Source: Pyxicephalus adspersus
Lineage: Eukaryota; Chordata; Amphibia; Anura; Pyxicephalidae
Length of the DNA stretch: 64,000 nt
Direction: 5' to 3'
Assembly: GCF_032062135.1 (NCBI RefSeq)
Contig: NC_092861.1
Coordinates: 63,704,151-63,768,150 of the forward strand
The position numbers and the translations under genes were made by a program. The notes below the pieces were generated by a model. That model ran no database searches. It worked only from the letters and a program-made list of their open reading frames with translations, and had not been told where the DNA came from. Numbering within the stretch: the stretch's first letter is position 1; the number at the start of each line of letters is the position of its first letter. Positions 22,250 to 34,800 of the stretch are shown piece after piece.

Positions 22250-23040
22250 TTGCTGTGACTGTCCCCATTCTCATTGATGTAAAACTTCCCTGTTACTGGC
22301 CACTTTCTACTAAGTTAATTTGAGACCACAGATAATACAACAGTGTAAAATCAGCAAGTGTCAGGGCATCTTAAAAAGAAAGAATTGGTGAATAGTATTG
22401 GGGAAAAAGGGTAGAGGCAATAGTTGTACTATATCATTCCTGCTTGCCATATACTGTAAAAAGCAGGATTAGAGCAACAAAGAACAAGTTCAAATAATGC
22501 AAAAAATGGTTTAGATATTTTGTTTTAAATTCATGACACAATTGTAATTAGCAGCAGAGTATTGGTTATCCTACACCTTCTAATGAAATCTTTGATTCTA
22601 AACCAGAAATCTCCCTAAAACCAGAGCTATCAACACTGCCTTGATACACACACTCTTATTAGATATCATTGAATATACAGTAAATTTTGTATTACATTGT
22701 AATATTTAACACTGACAATTGAAATCAGGTTACTAGAAAAACAAGTGAACCTCTGCATGCCCAAGCAGGCTTTTCTTGATAGTAGGTTCTCTGTAATGTT
22801 TTATACATGCATTATTTTTAGCAAAGCATGCCTATGCTATATTGTGCTATATGTACTTTTTTCATTCAACTATTAAAAACAATTTTTGAGTTTCTTCTAT
22901 CCATCCATTTGGTCACCAATGGACAGGGAAAGCATCAGAGAACGTCAATTGGGTTTGTTTTTAAGCAGGCAGGTGGAGGACTCAATTTTTTTCCTAGTTC
23001 TAGTTCTTTTTTTTTTTTAATCAAAATTACAACAAGCAGA
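22250..23040. other. Gene-free stretch
   Basis: Nothing recognisable beyond a T-rich run just before the Ngaro-like fragment. Confidence 0.5.
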
Positions 23041-23770
23041 AGAAAAGTAGGCCTGGAGCAAGACTATAAATAGAATAGGGCCTAATGACTGGGGTGAGAA
23101 GGAAAAGACCAGAACAAAAGAAGTAATTTGAGTAGGGGGTAGTCAAGCAGCGTGGAGTGATGAGGTGGGGTCAAGGGCGAAGGAATAAAGCGAGGGGTTA
23201 GGAAGGGGGAGAAATCAGTTGGGGAAAGAAGAACAGAAAGGAACAATTGCCCACCCGCCCTCCCTATTTGCTTGTTTCTTTGGTCTTGGAAGTTATAGGG
23301 CTACCTGGGTAAAGGGATGGTCTGTCATGGCAGCGTGGGGGTTGCAGGTCAAAAGTGGGGAAGGATAGGTGTAAGTAACAAAGGGGGTGGAACCCATCAG
23401 AGGTATGGAGTTCCTGTTTAAGTAGAGCCTCAGGTGACACTTGGTTGTCAGGGAGGCCAAGGGGAGCTGCGGATGCTGGTACCGTTGTCCCTGAGCCAGT
23501 GGGGTAGCGGCTGGGGGCCAGGAAACAGAAGTATCAACAGTAGCACAATCCGATTGGGGGGTGTTAGTACTTACAGGGACCTGCAACTCTATGTTATTAA
23601 CTGTTTACAAAATGTTGAAAAATGTGGAAAATGTTATAAGAGCTGTTTTATAAAATAAAAGCTGCTATGGCCAATTTAATCCAAAACAATGGTGTGGTTA
23701 TTCATTTGTAGGAGTGGTAAGTTGAGGTGGTGGTAGTGGTTGTGGTTTTTTATCTTCTCTACACTAGTCA
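23041..23770 (+). mobile_element. Second Ngaro-like copy, coding region absent
   Basis: The left part (AGGCCTGGAGCAAGACTATA…AGGGCCTAATGACTGGGGTG) aligns with 4036-4085 of the first element. The right part shares GGGGGCCAG and GTTAGTACTTACAGGGACCTG with 7580-7660. The end has AATAAAAGCTGCTATGGCC, a plausible polyadenylation signal. RT, RNase H, recombinase and hydrolase are all missing. It is either an internally deleted copy or a non-coding terminal-repeat derivative. Confidence 0.65.
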
Positions 23771-25161
23771 AGCCCCCCCCTCCCTTCGCAAAGTGCTGCC
23801 AGCCATAATTTGCTATATATTTAATCAAACATAATTTCTTAATGTAACAATTACCTGTTTCAAATAATGTTATTCTTTTTAAAACTCATGAAATGTAATC
23901 TATGTGTTAATTATAGCTGAGGAAACAGTTAAAATAGAATGTTAAAAAATCTAAAATAGTTTTTAATTTAATGTTCTTAGGCTGTAAAATTTCAAGTCAG
24001 CAATCAATCACCACTTTTCCTAAATCTATGTTATACATTTCTATGATCACCACATGTGGTCAAGAAAAGGGATGAGTAGTTAAAACATGAAAACCTTGTT
24101 TCTTTGAATTTCATTAATATATGATCTTGTTAAAAGGTTTCTTTCAAAATGTTTTTTTTTTTTTTAAATTTAGAGTACAGATTTTTTGAAGCTCACAAAA
24201 GATGAACATAAGAAAAAATGCAAATGCAGGATTATATCAAGGTAAAAAAGTGAATCCAACGTTTCGAAGTACATTAATTCAAACATCCAGGTTGACAGAA
24301 ACATGGTTTTCTTCTACATCTACATTTACTGTTGCATAAATTCATTTGGTCAGAAACAATTAGGGTTCTGTTACTTAGTTTTGGGCTGTCAGGCAAGTAT
24401 TGCATATTCCATGCCTACTTCTGCTTTTTTTATGTTATCCATGTATGGACTGAGAAAAGAAGGACAACTAAGACTGGCCACACATCAGGTCATACTTGAT
24501 ATCCAGCGTATAACTAAATAACGTCAGTTAGTCAAGTTGATAAACCATCTGTTTGACTGGCTTTTGAGACATCTTGAATGATTTTTATTTATTTAAATTT
24601 TTGAGCATGCCCACATATGCTTATCTTCATGAAGTGAAAACATAGTGGCTTATCTAATGGTTGATCTTGAAGCAACACTCAAAATTTATATTCAACAAGT
24701 AAATCAAATATGAAATTCATCAAATTAAATTTGGTTTATGTATGTCTAGAAAAAGATAGCAGTTCTTGAGCAGTCATTTTCTCTACATGCTATAAATGGT
24801 CTACATGTTTATTGCTATTAAAGAATGTTAAGTGAAACCTAATAGATACAGTTTGCACTTCTATTAATATATTATTAGTGTGTTATGCACATAACATAAA
24901 GATACCGAAAATGTCTTATTCTCCACCACCTCAAATGCAAACAAGTTTGCCTTTCCCAGAGTCAGTTTCCAATCAGCTATACTTTGGGGGCAGCCTCATA
25001 GAAGTCTATGAACATAGACTGTAACGTATTAAAATTAATTGTTCTTGAGTGGTTTTGCAGGCAGCAGCTGCTTGTGTATTTTTCAGTATTTTTTTGTATT
25101 TGTAAAAAGGATTTGGGGGATTACTATAGTTCAGGGGAGTTAGGCAGGAAGTTTAAGGCAT
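23771..25161. other. Gene-free stretch
   Basis: No gene or shared repeat is visible; the sequence is AT-rich with a poly-T run near 24152-24164. Confidence 0.5.
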
Positions 25162-25323
25162 TGGCCCTGATTTACTAAAGCTCTCCAAGGCTTGAAAGAA
25201 TACACTTTCAGAAGAAAGTTTTGAATCCTTGACCAGATCTATTCCAGGTTTGCTGGATCACCCAGCTTCACTGATGAAAGTGTATTCTCTCCAGCCTTGG
25301 AGAGCTTTAATAAATCAGGGTCA
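25162..25323. mobile_element. Foldback MITE, family A, copy 3 (internally deleted)
   Basis: The ends GGCCCTGATTTACTAAAGCT and GAGAGCTTTAATAAATCAGG are intact. The left arm jumps from CACTTTCAGAAG to the TTTTGAATCC centre, so about 50 bases of the left arm are missing. Confidence 0.88.
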
Positions 25324-25350
25324 TTAAGTCAAACAATACAATACAATACA

Positions 25351-25656
25351 TTAAAGAGACATTGTTACTTCAGATTCAGGGCAAAGTGATATTGCCTTTG
25401 GAAAGCCCACTTCCCAGCAAGTTATACTCCCCATGCTTTACTTTTACGGAAATCCCTGTAGCAGGAGCTCTTCCTTTATTGTTCCAATATCCAGGTATGG
25501 AGAAAGTATTTCTGAAACCAGCCAAAACACAATATTACTCATTATAAACTTCTGTAGCAGGGAGTTGGTGAAATAGCATAGGCTGGTAGATAAGAGATAA
25601 TGGCTTTGCTCCTTGAAATATGGGCTAATGGTTAATACAACATAGTTTCCCTTTAA
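25351..25656. mobile_element. T2-like MITE flanked by TTAA
   Basis: The left end is TTAAAGAGACATTGTTACTT; the right end on the minus strand is TTAAAGGGAAACTATGTTG. Length is 306 bases and the interior is non-coding. Flanking TTAA is present at both sides (25351 and 25653). Confidence 0.6.
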
Positions 25657-27397
25657 ATAAATATTTTTGTCTCTGTTTTTGCATTACTGTCTATTTAAAA
25701 GATAAAAAATTAAGAACTATCGATGTCCTTAATTTTTTTCTCTTTTACGAAAACGACACAAAATACTTTATTTTAATTTAAATTATTTTAATTTGTTGTA
25801 AACAAAATCAAATTATCTTCACCAAACAATCCTATAAGCTTATAACATATCGTAAATGGTTTGCTATCCTATTCTTCATCACTATAAGTTAATTTGTCAG
25901 AAAGCCAAGCCAAAATACTACATTTTCTAAAATAAATGGCAAACCACACTTTAGTTGATATAGTTAAATGTCTAACTATAAAACCATTTTGCCATTGGCC
26001 TCCTTGGTAGTATCTAGCTCTAAAACCTTTATTTTAGTTGGACCCTGAATATTATTGTTGTTACTACTGTTTCTATCCTGCAAACAAGTAAATAAATTGT
26101 TTTTCAGATCATTTTTAGTGAAATCGAGAACAGTTTCCTAAAATGAACTGTAAATCAAACTGCTGTAAGGAGTTAGACATAGTGCACAGTAGCAGTTACA
26201 ATTTATGTACTTTTACTTTTGGCTGTATTTATTAGCAAGTGAATTTGTGAAGTTTACCCATTTCTTGTTAAAACGTTATTTATTATCACCTTGCTTTCTG
26301 TTTTCTAAGTATATAATATTATATTGTACAGTTATTTTTATGTAACATTTACAACTCTGTTACGATGGCTTTTTTCATTTTTCTGTTTATTATAGATTCC
26401 TCATATATATATGTAGATTAAAACATATTTCTAAAAAGGTTCTCTACATAACTTGAACTGGTATGATCTTCCAATTATAAAATCCTGGCAGCTGACCTTT
26501 CATTGTAACCTGACAATTTTAGAAGCGTGTTTAAATTTATTATACTATATGGGTCCCCGTTTATGAAAATCTGGTAACTGACCTTTCATTATAGTATGAC
26601 AATTGTGGACGTTGGTTTATAAATGTACTGTACTTTATAACCTCTGATTTTACCCTCAAAAGGATTTTTTATTTTTCAGTAAATCAATTGTACTCATTTG
26701 ATTCTCCTGACTGGGCAGAGAATAGGTATTTTATCACACTTGTTTACGGAATGTTTTTTTATGAAATTGTACTATTTGAAATATCATGAATATCTGCTAG
26801 ATTCCCTGGCAAGCTAAAAAATACTGTAATCATTTAACAAAAACCATTAGAAAATACCAACCAGGGACATTGAAGGCTTTTAAGGCTTATATTTTAACAC
26901 AAAAAAAAGAATATAACATTTTTATTGTTAACATTTACACATGTATTCATCAAAACATTTAAAACTTGTATAAAAAATATTGTTCGATAAATTTCGTAGA
27001 CACTGGGTCCACTTCTTCAGGAACTGATTGAGGTCTACAATTGCATACATATAAAAACATGTAATAACAATTACAAATATGTCCAACAAATATAGCAATA
27101 AAAGGTCAATTGACTCCTAAATCTACTTACAGTTAATAATAAGTTAATCAACGCTATGTATTTGCAGTCCCTTCAAAATATTGCATAGGGAAACCAACAC
27201 CATGTGCCAGCCGAGTGTATCCCAATCTGAGCTGTTAATGAAAATTTTCTGGAAACTGTCACTATAGCAACCACATAAAAAATATCCTTTAAATTTTCCT
27301 ATTTAAAAACGTTTTTTTTTCAATTCTTTACATTTGAAGTACTATTTTTTATTTAAAGCTGTTTAACATGGTATTCAAAAAAACTGCCATATATATT

Positions 27398-27403
<6 letters not shown>
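25657..27403. other. Gene-free stretch with an 86-bp imperfect duplication
   Basis: At 26479-26645 a segment containing CTGACCTTTCATT is repeated at a spacing of 86 bases (26492 and 26578), with CTGACAATTTTAGAAGCG matched by ATGACAATTGTGGACGTT. The remainder shows nothing recognisable. Confidence 0.6.

Positions 27404-27433
<30 letters not shown>
27404..27433. repeat. TA microsatellite
   Basis: An uninterrupted TA dinucleotide run of about 30 bases is followed by an ACACAC-rich stretch to 27452. Confidence 0.95.
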
Positions 27434-27436
<3 letters not shown>

Positions 27437-27507
27437 ATACACACACATACACCATATACACAGATATCTATATACATGTGCACCCATCCACATGCAGATA
27501 TATACAT

Positions 27508-27590
27508 ATATTTAATGTACAGCGCTGCGTAATATGTTGGCGCTATATAAATCCTGTTTAATAATAATAATAATAATAATAATATTTATA
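27508..27590 (+). mobile_element. L2-like LINE 3' tip
   Basis: TTTAATGTACAGCGCTGCGT is followed by AATATGTTGGCGCTATATAA, ATCCTG and then an AATAAT microsatellite. This is the last 60 or so bases of the L2-like 3' end seen at 9500 and 40200, and the best preserved of the three. Confidence 0.85.
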
Positions 27591-30500
27591 TATACATACA
27601 TTTAATATTATAAAGTGCTCCCAATTAATTTCAATAATAGAGCCTCATATCAAAACCCCCCTATCCAAAGATATATAATATAAATGTATAAATACCACTA
27701 ATGACTTCCACCCACTCCCCTATATCTGTCCATAATAACTGTATTCAATTACTCCATAATCATACATTTTCTGTTCCAATTACCAATAAAGCTGTAAACC
27801 ACTGCATTGCATGTGGAATACTATAGAATCATGCATAAAAAACACAAGTACAGCTCACCAATACTTATATCCATTAAATACCCAAAGATGTAAAACCATT
27901 AATCAGAGTATAAGCAAACATTTTCACCTTACAGCATTAGGATACAGGATGTCCCAATGTAAACTGCCTACTAGAACAATTACCAATACAACTAATTAAA
28001 ATTGCTGTTCTTGTGGAAGGCCATAAAGCCATGCATATAGACATAATATTAGCATGTTTAGCATAAGTCCTAAATACAGCTGATGTTGGCTCCTGCCCTA
28101 TTTTCCCATGGATCTTTTCTCCAATGGCTTCATTTTACTACAGTTGGGTTTCTTCCTGGCAATAGGAGAAGGCTGACCAAAACTCCCAGAGACAATAACA
28201 AACTTGAATTTTCTAGTATGTTCCTGATCTTTATACTACCCATTCTTTAAAGGGACCTAACACCAAAGAGGCATTACAATTACATCTATGTGCACATCTT
28301 ACACATTTTAGCATATATGTGACCTTCATTTAGTATTTTTATTTAAAAAAAAAACAAAAACATTAAAAATGCAGTTTGTTACTAAATACGTGATTTATTT
28401 AATATAATTAATACTAAAAGTTAGGTAGGGTTTACTACATAGGTCAGTGTTTTATCGTCAACAAACAAACAAACGTTTGAACTTCTAGTTATTAGCCATA
28501 TTTTAGTGCAATGGCTGCAATTTACTGATGTGTCTGGAATGCAAATGCAAAATGGAAAAAAAAGATCCTCCATAACTGTAAAAGAGATGCATTAAATATG
28601 TTACAGCTCATTAGGTTTATTTTCATCCACATCTGGTATACATAGGAGTTTTTACTAAGTAAGACATAACATGCTGTAGATAATTAGCAAGATTGCATTG
28701 ATGTTATATATGGAAAAGTGCTGCTTGCAGGCTAGTATATATCCTTGTGCACATACAACACAATACATAATTGATTACATATATCAGTTCCTGACTCTTA
28801 ACATTCATGTGAACTCTAAAAGAAGGTTTTATGAATTTCAAGACTTTTGTGGAATGCCACAGCACTTTTATGTGGGAGGCATGCATTTTACATTCTGAAT
28901 CATTCAGTCTATTCAGTATCCTCCAAAACATGGGATGCTTTAAGTAAATAACTGGGATGCATTGACTGTATTTGTAGATTTATAGTGTAGCTCACTTGTA
29001 AATATTCTTGTTTAACTTCAACACACTGAACAAGTGAATACATAAATATGTTCATGACATATTTATGAGGGAAATACAATCTCTGGAAGAAAGGGGATAT
29101 TTATGATGGCCATCACTTTTTTGAAACTTTTGTGTGTCAGTGGAACAAGCATTTTTAGGTCAAGACAAACAGGCTTCGACCCTAAAAAACATGAATCAAA
29201 GTCTATGTCAATGGGCCTGAATTACTACAGTTTATGTGTCTACATTGACACTTTGGTTGCAAGAAAAATATATTTTTTATGGCCCACAACCTCCACACAG
29301 GAAAAGAAATAGTGGAATGGAAACTGATGTAACCTGTGGACCCCCTGTCCCTGGGCTAGAACCCAATCAATTTCCCAACCCCGCAGTAATAGTAGTGTCT
29401 AAACACACACTAACACAAACTCATTTACTATACAGCCATAAACTAACACACAATGCACACTAGACACACACCCATCTGAGCTCTTACTGGAACTCTATAC
29501 CACAGACAATTTATCTTCGTATCTGTGCTTCCTCCTTTTTTTTTCACCCTTTGGGCCTGTGGGGGGAACTGGCTCTCTCCCCATGCATCCAATTACAATT
29601 ATTTGCTCTAAATGAACAGCAATTTTTTTGCTCTGACTGCTTTAAATTAGCACATGCTTTTTTTCTTTCCTAAGTGGGCAGCGTTTGTGCTTGTAACATT
29701 GCAGCAAAAAACATTTTTTTTATAGATCTATTTTTTTGCTTGCATTGAAAGGGTTGGCAATGAAGGGTGTATGTATGAGGGTGTATGTTTAATTAAAATC
29801 AGTGTACAATTTGATACATAGGTCCATGGGTTGCATTCATTAAGGATGTACATCCACATACTCATACAAGCCCTCGGTGCAAGCGTAGTTATTCATGCCT
29901 GCTCTTGTTTATTTCTAAGGCCCTATGCAAACAACTGGCTAAATTTGGTTTCCAGTCTTGCACAGATAAACCTGTATTTCATTTTCTTCAACAATCTTCA
30001 ATTATCTTCCAAAATGGATAGTCTTTCAAATGTTGATTGGCTCAGCATTTTTTCAAACATTATTCTTTTTTACTTGTTATGGGCTTCAATTAAAATCATG
30101 TAACCTAGTGGATTATGTTTTTATATGTGTGCTTATACATTTTTTCAAAGATATAAATTGCCAAGAAAAAAAAGGGAAAACAACATTTTATGATAAAAAA
30201 TGCATTTAATGTCATTTGGTGATAAATATGTATCTTTAGTTTTCTTTGTAAAGCAGAAAAATTATAACTTTATAAGCATCAAGCATCAAAAGCTTTCTTA
30301 AAAATGCAATAATGAAACATTCTAACAAAGTATGTGCAGGCAAACAAATGTAGTAAGATAACAATTTTGAAGTCAGAATGGCGAATACAATTATGAGATG
30401 CGTATCAGGCTTTAAAATAGAACAATAAAACTGAACTGAACATTAATGAAGATAAGAAACAGCACCCAAGTCCTTGGATAGAGGAAATAATAAAAGGAAC

Positions 30501-30724
30501 AACATAACAAAAATAAATCAGGGATTCCTCATACCACAACACTCATAGAATATGTATGTGTATGGTTTTTAGTGTGATGCATTTCACTTTACTGTCTTTA
30601 GAGAATGTGTTGCACTGATGAACAATGTGACACATTTTGTACTCTATATACAAATGCAGCATGTCTACATTTTTCCTCAATGCACACCAACACAAGGCAT
30701 TGGTGTGAACAGGGCAAATTAAAA
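27591..30724. other. Gene-free stretch
   Basis: No gene is visible. TTAAAGGGACCTAACACC at 28247 looks like a lone T2-type terminus without a partner. 29320-29460 is richer in C and A with ACACAC runs, and 29530-29590 is CT- then G-rich; neither matches a repeat elsewhere in the window. Confidence 0.5.
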
Positions 30725-31640
30725 ACAAATGTTTTTGTAGTGTCTGTGTTTAGGATAGGATAGAAAATTGTATTAAATTGCTTTTCAAAACATAATAGTT
30801 TAAGCAGTGTGAACATATATGGTCAGTTTAGCCTGCCAAAGGCCTTTTCTGCATCAAGTTTGAATAGTGGGTCTAGTGTGTCCATATATTGTGAATCTAT
30901 GAGAGGATTTGGAAGTAACATGCTATTCTTGGCAAACATTTTATTAGCTGTGCTAGGTTTTAGGATAACACTAATTCAATAATAGCCAAAGTTAAGTTGA
31001 AGAAGAAAATAAAGAGGTGTATAGTACACAATTTATAGTTTTAGAGTTTGAAGCTATGCATACAGATGGCCATCAGGACCTGGTGATTTATGCAATAGCA
31101 TACGTTTAAGAAATTCTGAAAGCTTTTTAAATGAAAAAGGAGCTCTTAAAACATCTAGATCTGAGTGTACTAAGACAGGAGGTTGCGTTTAGCCATAAAT
31201 GCATTGAACAATTCATCATTATATATCAACATTCTGAAATATTGGGTCTAGGATTTGAATTGGGCTCAGTAGGTTAATTGTGGTCTCTAATACAGTTTTT
31301 AGTTTAAAATAAAGATTTTGATGCCCATCTCTGTTTTCCTGGTTCTTTTGTTGGAGTTTCAGGTCAGTAATTTCAGAATTTAAAGAGGAGTTTTTTTTCC
31401 TTCAAGGCATTTATATATTCAGTTTGTTCATGCGTCTTATGTTCAGATATTTTATGCATTTGCCTGGTTAAAAGATTTCTCCATGTGGATCATTAGTTTA
31501 GATATCTCCCTGGCAATCACCAAATCATTTACTCAGTCTGTCATCTAGGTTATTCACAATGAGTAGTGGGGGTTGAAGCAGCAGCTTCAGTCATTATAGG
31601 CTTCCCTTTGGATGTGAATGATCGCTCTGCATCCCCTACG
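30725..31640 (-). pseudogene. L1/Tx1-like LINE fragment (ORF1 and RT remnants)
   Basis: Read on the minus strand, HKSPGPDGHLYA at 31069-31092 and KLDAEKAFGRLN near 30840-30858 are hallmark blocks of L1/Tx1 reverse transcriptase. They are 78 codons apart in one frame, close to the family spacing. The block before KSPGPDG (DLDVLRAPFSFKKLSEFLK) and the one after the second block (PYMFTLLKLLCFEKQF) also fit. Stops interrupt the frame, including a TGA where tryptophan is expected after GRLN. Higher up (31250-31450) a charged stretch with HEQTEYINALKE and QENRDGHQNL resembles the coiled-coil ORF1, which would mean the start of ORF2 with its endonuclease has been deleted. No family other than L1/Tx1 combines these motifs. 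Confidence 0.75.
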
Positions 31641-33614
31641 CTGAGATTGTGCAGCTGAAAGGGATTGTGCCGAGACTAATGAACAAAGTAGTTCCTGATT
31701 TTCCATTGGCTGCTGGGGCCTTATAGTCTCTCTGCTCCCACTGCTCTTTGCCTGTTGTAGCGTTAGCTGGGCTAATCTGTGCTGGAAAGACTATTGTGTG
31801 TTTTTCTGTTGCTGACCTTTGCCTGTTTCCTGACATTTCGTTTCTTCTCAGCTTCACTGCCTGTGACCCCACCTCTGTCTGTGCCTACTCCCTTTGTACC
31901 TTGCTTGATGGACTGATCACGCGGTTTTGACCTTGGCTTGCATTCTGGATCACCTGGTATCCTTGTGCTGTTTATCTGTGGGCTCCTGGTCTGCTGCCAC
32001 CCCATCCCCAGACACCATCCTTTGCGCAGTAAGTCCTGGGGGCAACCGAGTCTCCTGAGGATGAGCGGGGGCTTACTAAAGGTGAAGACTGCGGGTTAGA
32101 TTGGTGGACTGGTGTCTGGTGACCTTGCATCCAGTACTTGGCCATTTGCTACACTGGTAACACCAGTAAAAGGGGGACGGGAGAGAAAAGGTCACAATTT
32201 TATTAGCCAATGAATTAGAGAAGAAACAATTTGTGGCCAAAGAAGAATGTTTCAAGTGCACTGCAAATCTAAAGCTAAAGCGAATCCATGGGAGCACATT
32301 CAGTGCAGTTGTTGTAGCATGAGTGCAGGCCATGTTCACAGAAGTAACCAGCTTTTGAGGGACTAGGGTACCTGTGCTTCAAGTTACCAGGCCCTGAATT
32401 GTTGGTGCAGAAAAATTGGAAGCTTCTTTAAGCTGGCTGAAAAAAGAGGTCTGAACTCAAATAGGTAGTTCTCCCAGTGCCATGCCTCCAGGAAGTAATT
32501 TAGTATTTTTATTTTTTTTATTTTTATTTGAACATACGTCCGATTTAATAAATCACTAACGTGCAGGGTGAACAAATAGAGAGAAAAGGCTGTAGAACAT
32601 ACCAGAATCCAAAAACTACATAGCAAGCAGATATCTCCAGTAAAGGCATTAATCAGAGCTCTACTTACGCAGCAAAGTTGGTCCAACAAGGTCTGCAGAA
32701 GGGAGTAACAACCTTATAGGTACTACAAAACCTCTCAGGAGAAGCATAAACCTGGGGGGGGGGGGGGCACTGTGCACACATGGAAGGTATGTAGTACTGG
32801 CATCACTGGTTGCCAGTCTGCTTGAGGACATGAATGTTATATAATTATCACTGGCCTTGTGTGTAATAAGGAGCAGGACTACTACAGACACGGAGGCACC
32901 AGGGCACAGTACTACCTAGGGATACAAATGTTGGTATGATAAAGAATATTACTATATTATGTTATAGTTCCTGTCTTGTTATAAATACTAAACTAGGATG
33001 TCTTTTGTTCGTACGACTTAAATGTTTTCCCTTGATGTAGTTTCCAACAAAAAACAAAAACTCAATAAATGATTATTGCGTTCTCATGGATACATGATAA
33101 ACACCTTTTAGATATTATAGCAATATAAAATCTGCAGGTTTTGGTTTATTAGGGTTGCAGGTTTTTTTTTCTGTAAAGGAAATTTATTGTGTTGTTTCTA
33201 TAGTGATTTGAATGGCAGAAAAGCTTAATGTTGGGACAGTTCAAACATTCTTTAGACTCTGGCAAGGTAAAAGTTTAATCTTTAATCTAGTTTGAAAAGC
33301 TCTTTAGGCTTGCTTTGCATTTGAATATGTACCCTGTAAAAATGTGATGTTATGACAGCTGCATAAAGTACGAACAAGATTTTTAAATAATAGAATGAGG
33401 TGGGGGTATCTTTATACTATGCAAAGTGATGCTAACTGAAAACTAAATTTTGATGATGTTTATGTTTCATCAGGGTATGTTGTTTATTATTAGTGTTATA
33501 ATTAGGTTACCTTTTAACTTCATCTTGCAATCATCACTCTTCCTGTTGCTGTTAAGAAAAATCATTTACCAGCGTATTCCTCTCAAATAAAAGCTATATG
33601 TTTAGTAGATACAA
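31641..33614. other. Unclassified GC-richer repeat-like stretch, then gene-free DNA
   Basis: 31641-32170 is richer in C and T than its flanks, with strings such as TCTGTGGGCTCCTGGTCTGC and AAGTCCTGGGGGCAACC. It resembles frog LTR-retrotransposon leader or LTR sequence I have seen, but no LTR pair, primer-binding site or gag is visible. A run of 14 G lies at 32754-32767. The rest shows nothing recognisable. Confidence 0.4.
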
Positions 33615-33847
33615 CCAGGGGTTCACCAGAGGTTACCAGGGATTCCTTGAGCAATGACCATTTTGTGCCTCTCAGGTCAGTTTAACTGACACAAATGATC
33701 TTTTTTGGCTATCTGTGGCTCCCACGGGCCACCATGTTATTACAGCATTTTAATTTGTGCTAGAATAAAGTGGGTATTAAAGGGGTTCTTTGCAGACCTG
33801 AAAGTTTTTAATGGTTCTCCCATGTTAAAAAGGTTGAGAAAGGGTGG
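33615..33847 (+). mobile_element. hAT-like MITE, family C, 5'-truncated copy
   Basis: It aligns with 37845-38113: AGGGATTCCTTGAGCAATGA, then AATGATCTTTTT, then GCAGACCTGAAAGTTTTTAA, CTCCCATGTTAAAAAGGTTG. The left terminus is lost and the right terminus has diverged after AAGGTTGAGAAA. Confidence 0.75.
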
Positions 33848-34510
33848 ATTAAATGGATTACTGGTTCCTATACTATAGTATTTATGCAGCAAACTCAATC
33901 AATCATTTATAGATTTAGCCTCTTAAGTATTTGTTGTTATAGTATTGTTTTTTCTTTAGTATATTACTTTTTTCTACACTGTGTGTGTTTTAACTGACTT
34001 TTAACTTTATGAAAAAATAGGTAAGGAGCACCAAGGTACTACTATATTCCCGTTGATGAGGGGGCTGGATATATGGACTTCCCAATATTAAAGGGAACTT
34101 TTAGATTATACCATAAGTATACCCCTCCCAATAAACCAGAATGCACTTTTTAGAGAAACAGATAATGAAATCAAAGTATGGATCTTGGTATGATGAAAAC
34201 CTTCACTCCCTCCTTTTCCTGGCCTCCCAGGCGGCATTCTTGGATAAGGGACTGGTTAAAACTTATTGAGAACCCACTTTTTTGAAAGGGAAGACTTGTA
34301 GCAAATATATAAAAAGCAAAACTTTGCTATGTAGTTTGTAAAAAACATTTAATTACAGTACCACGTTCCATTGTCCTAAATGTTTTACAACTGTCAAACA
34401 CTTTAAAGCACCAAGCCCACTGCTAGCCACTCTTACCCTCCTGACCAAAGTTAAAGGCCCAGATTTGACTCCAACCAACTGAGCGTCAAAGTCTTTAGTA
34501 CATGGCACAG
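33848..34510. other. Gene-free stretch
   Basis: No gene, RNA or recurring repeat is visible. Confidence 0.5.
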
Positions 34511-34700
34511 TGGGCCTGATTTGTTAAAGCTCTTCAAGGCTGGAGAAGATACACTTTCTAGTGAACCTGGGTCATCCAGCAAACGTGGAATGGATTTATC
34601 AAATCTGACCAGATCCATTCCAGGTTTGCTGGATCATCCAGGTTTATTGATGAAATGGTATCTTCTCCAGCCTTGGAGAGCTTTAATAAACCAAGGCCAA
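34511..34700. mobile_element. Foldback MITE, family A, copy 4
   Basis: The left end TGGGCCTGATTTGTTAAAGC pairs with the right end GCTTTAATAAACCAAGGCCA. The arms meet around GGATTTATCAAATCTGACCAG. Confidence 0.88.
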
Positions 34701-34738
34701 TGCCTTATAAAATCTGTACTACTCATGGTTAATAGTGG

Positions 34739-34800
34739 CTTTCCAAAGTGTTTGTAGCCTTTGAAACAGCTTTGCGAAGTGTTTGTAGCCTTTGAAACAG
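34739..34800. repeat. Two-copy 31-bp tandem duplication
   Basis: AAGTGTTTGTAGCCTTTGAA followed by ACAG occurs at 34746 and again at 34777. The two 31-base units differ at two positions near their starts. Confidence 0.92.

Noticed and set aside
31641..32170. LTR of a gypsy-type retrotransposon
   Set aside because: It resembles frog LTR or leader sequence in composition, but no matching second LTR, primer-binding site or coding region is present.
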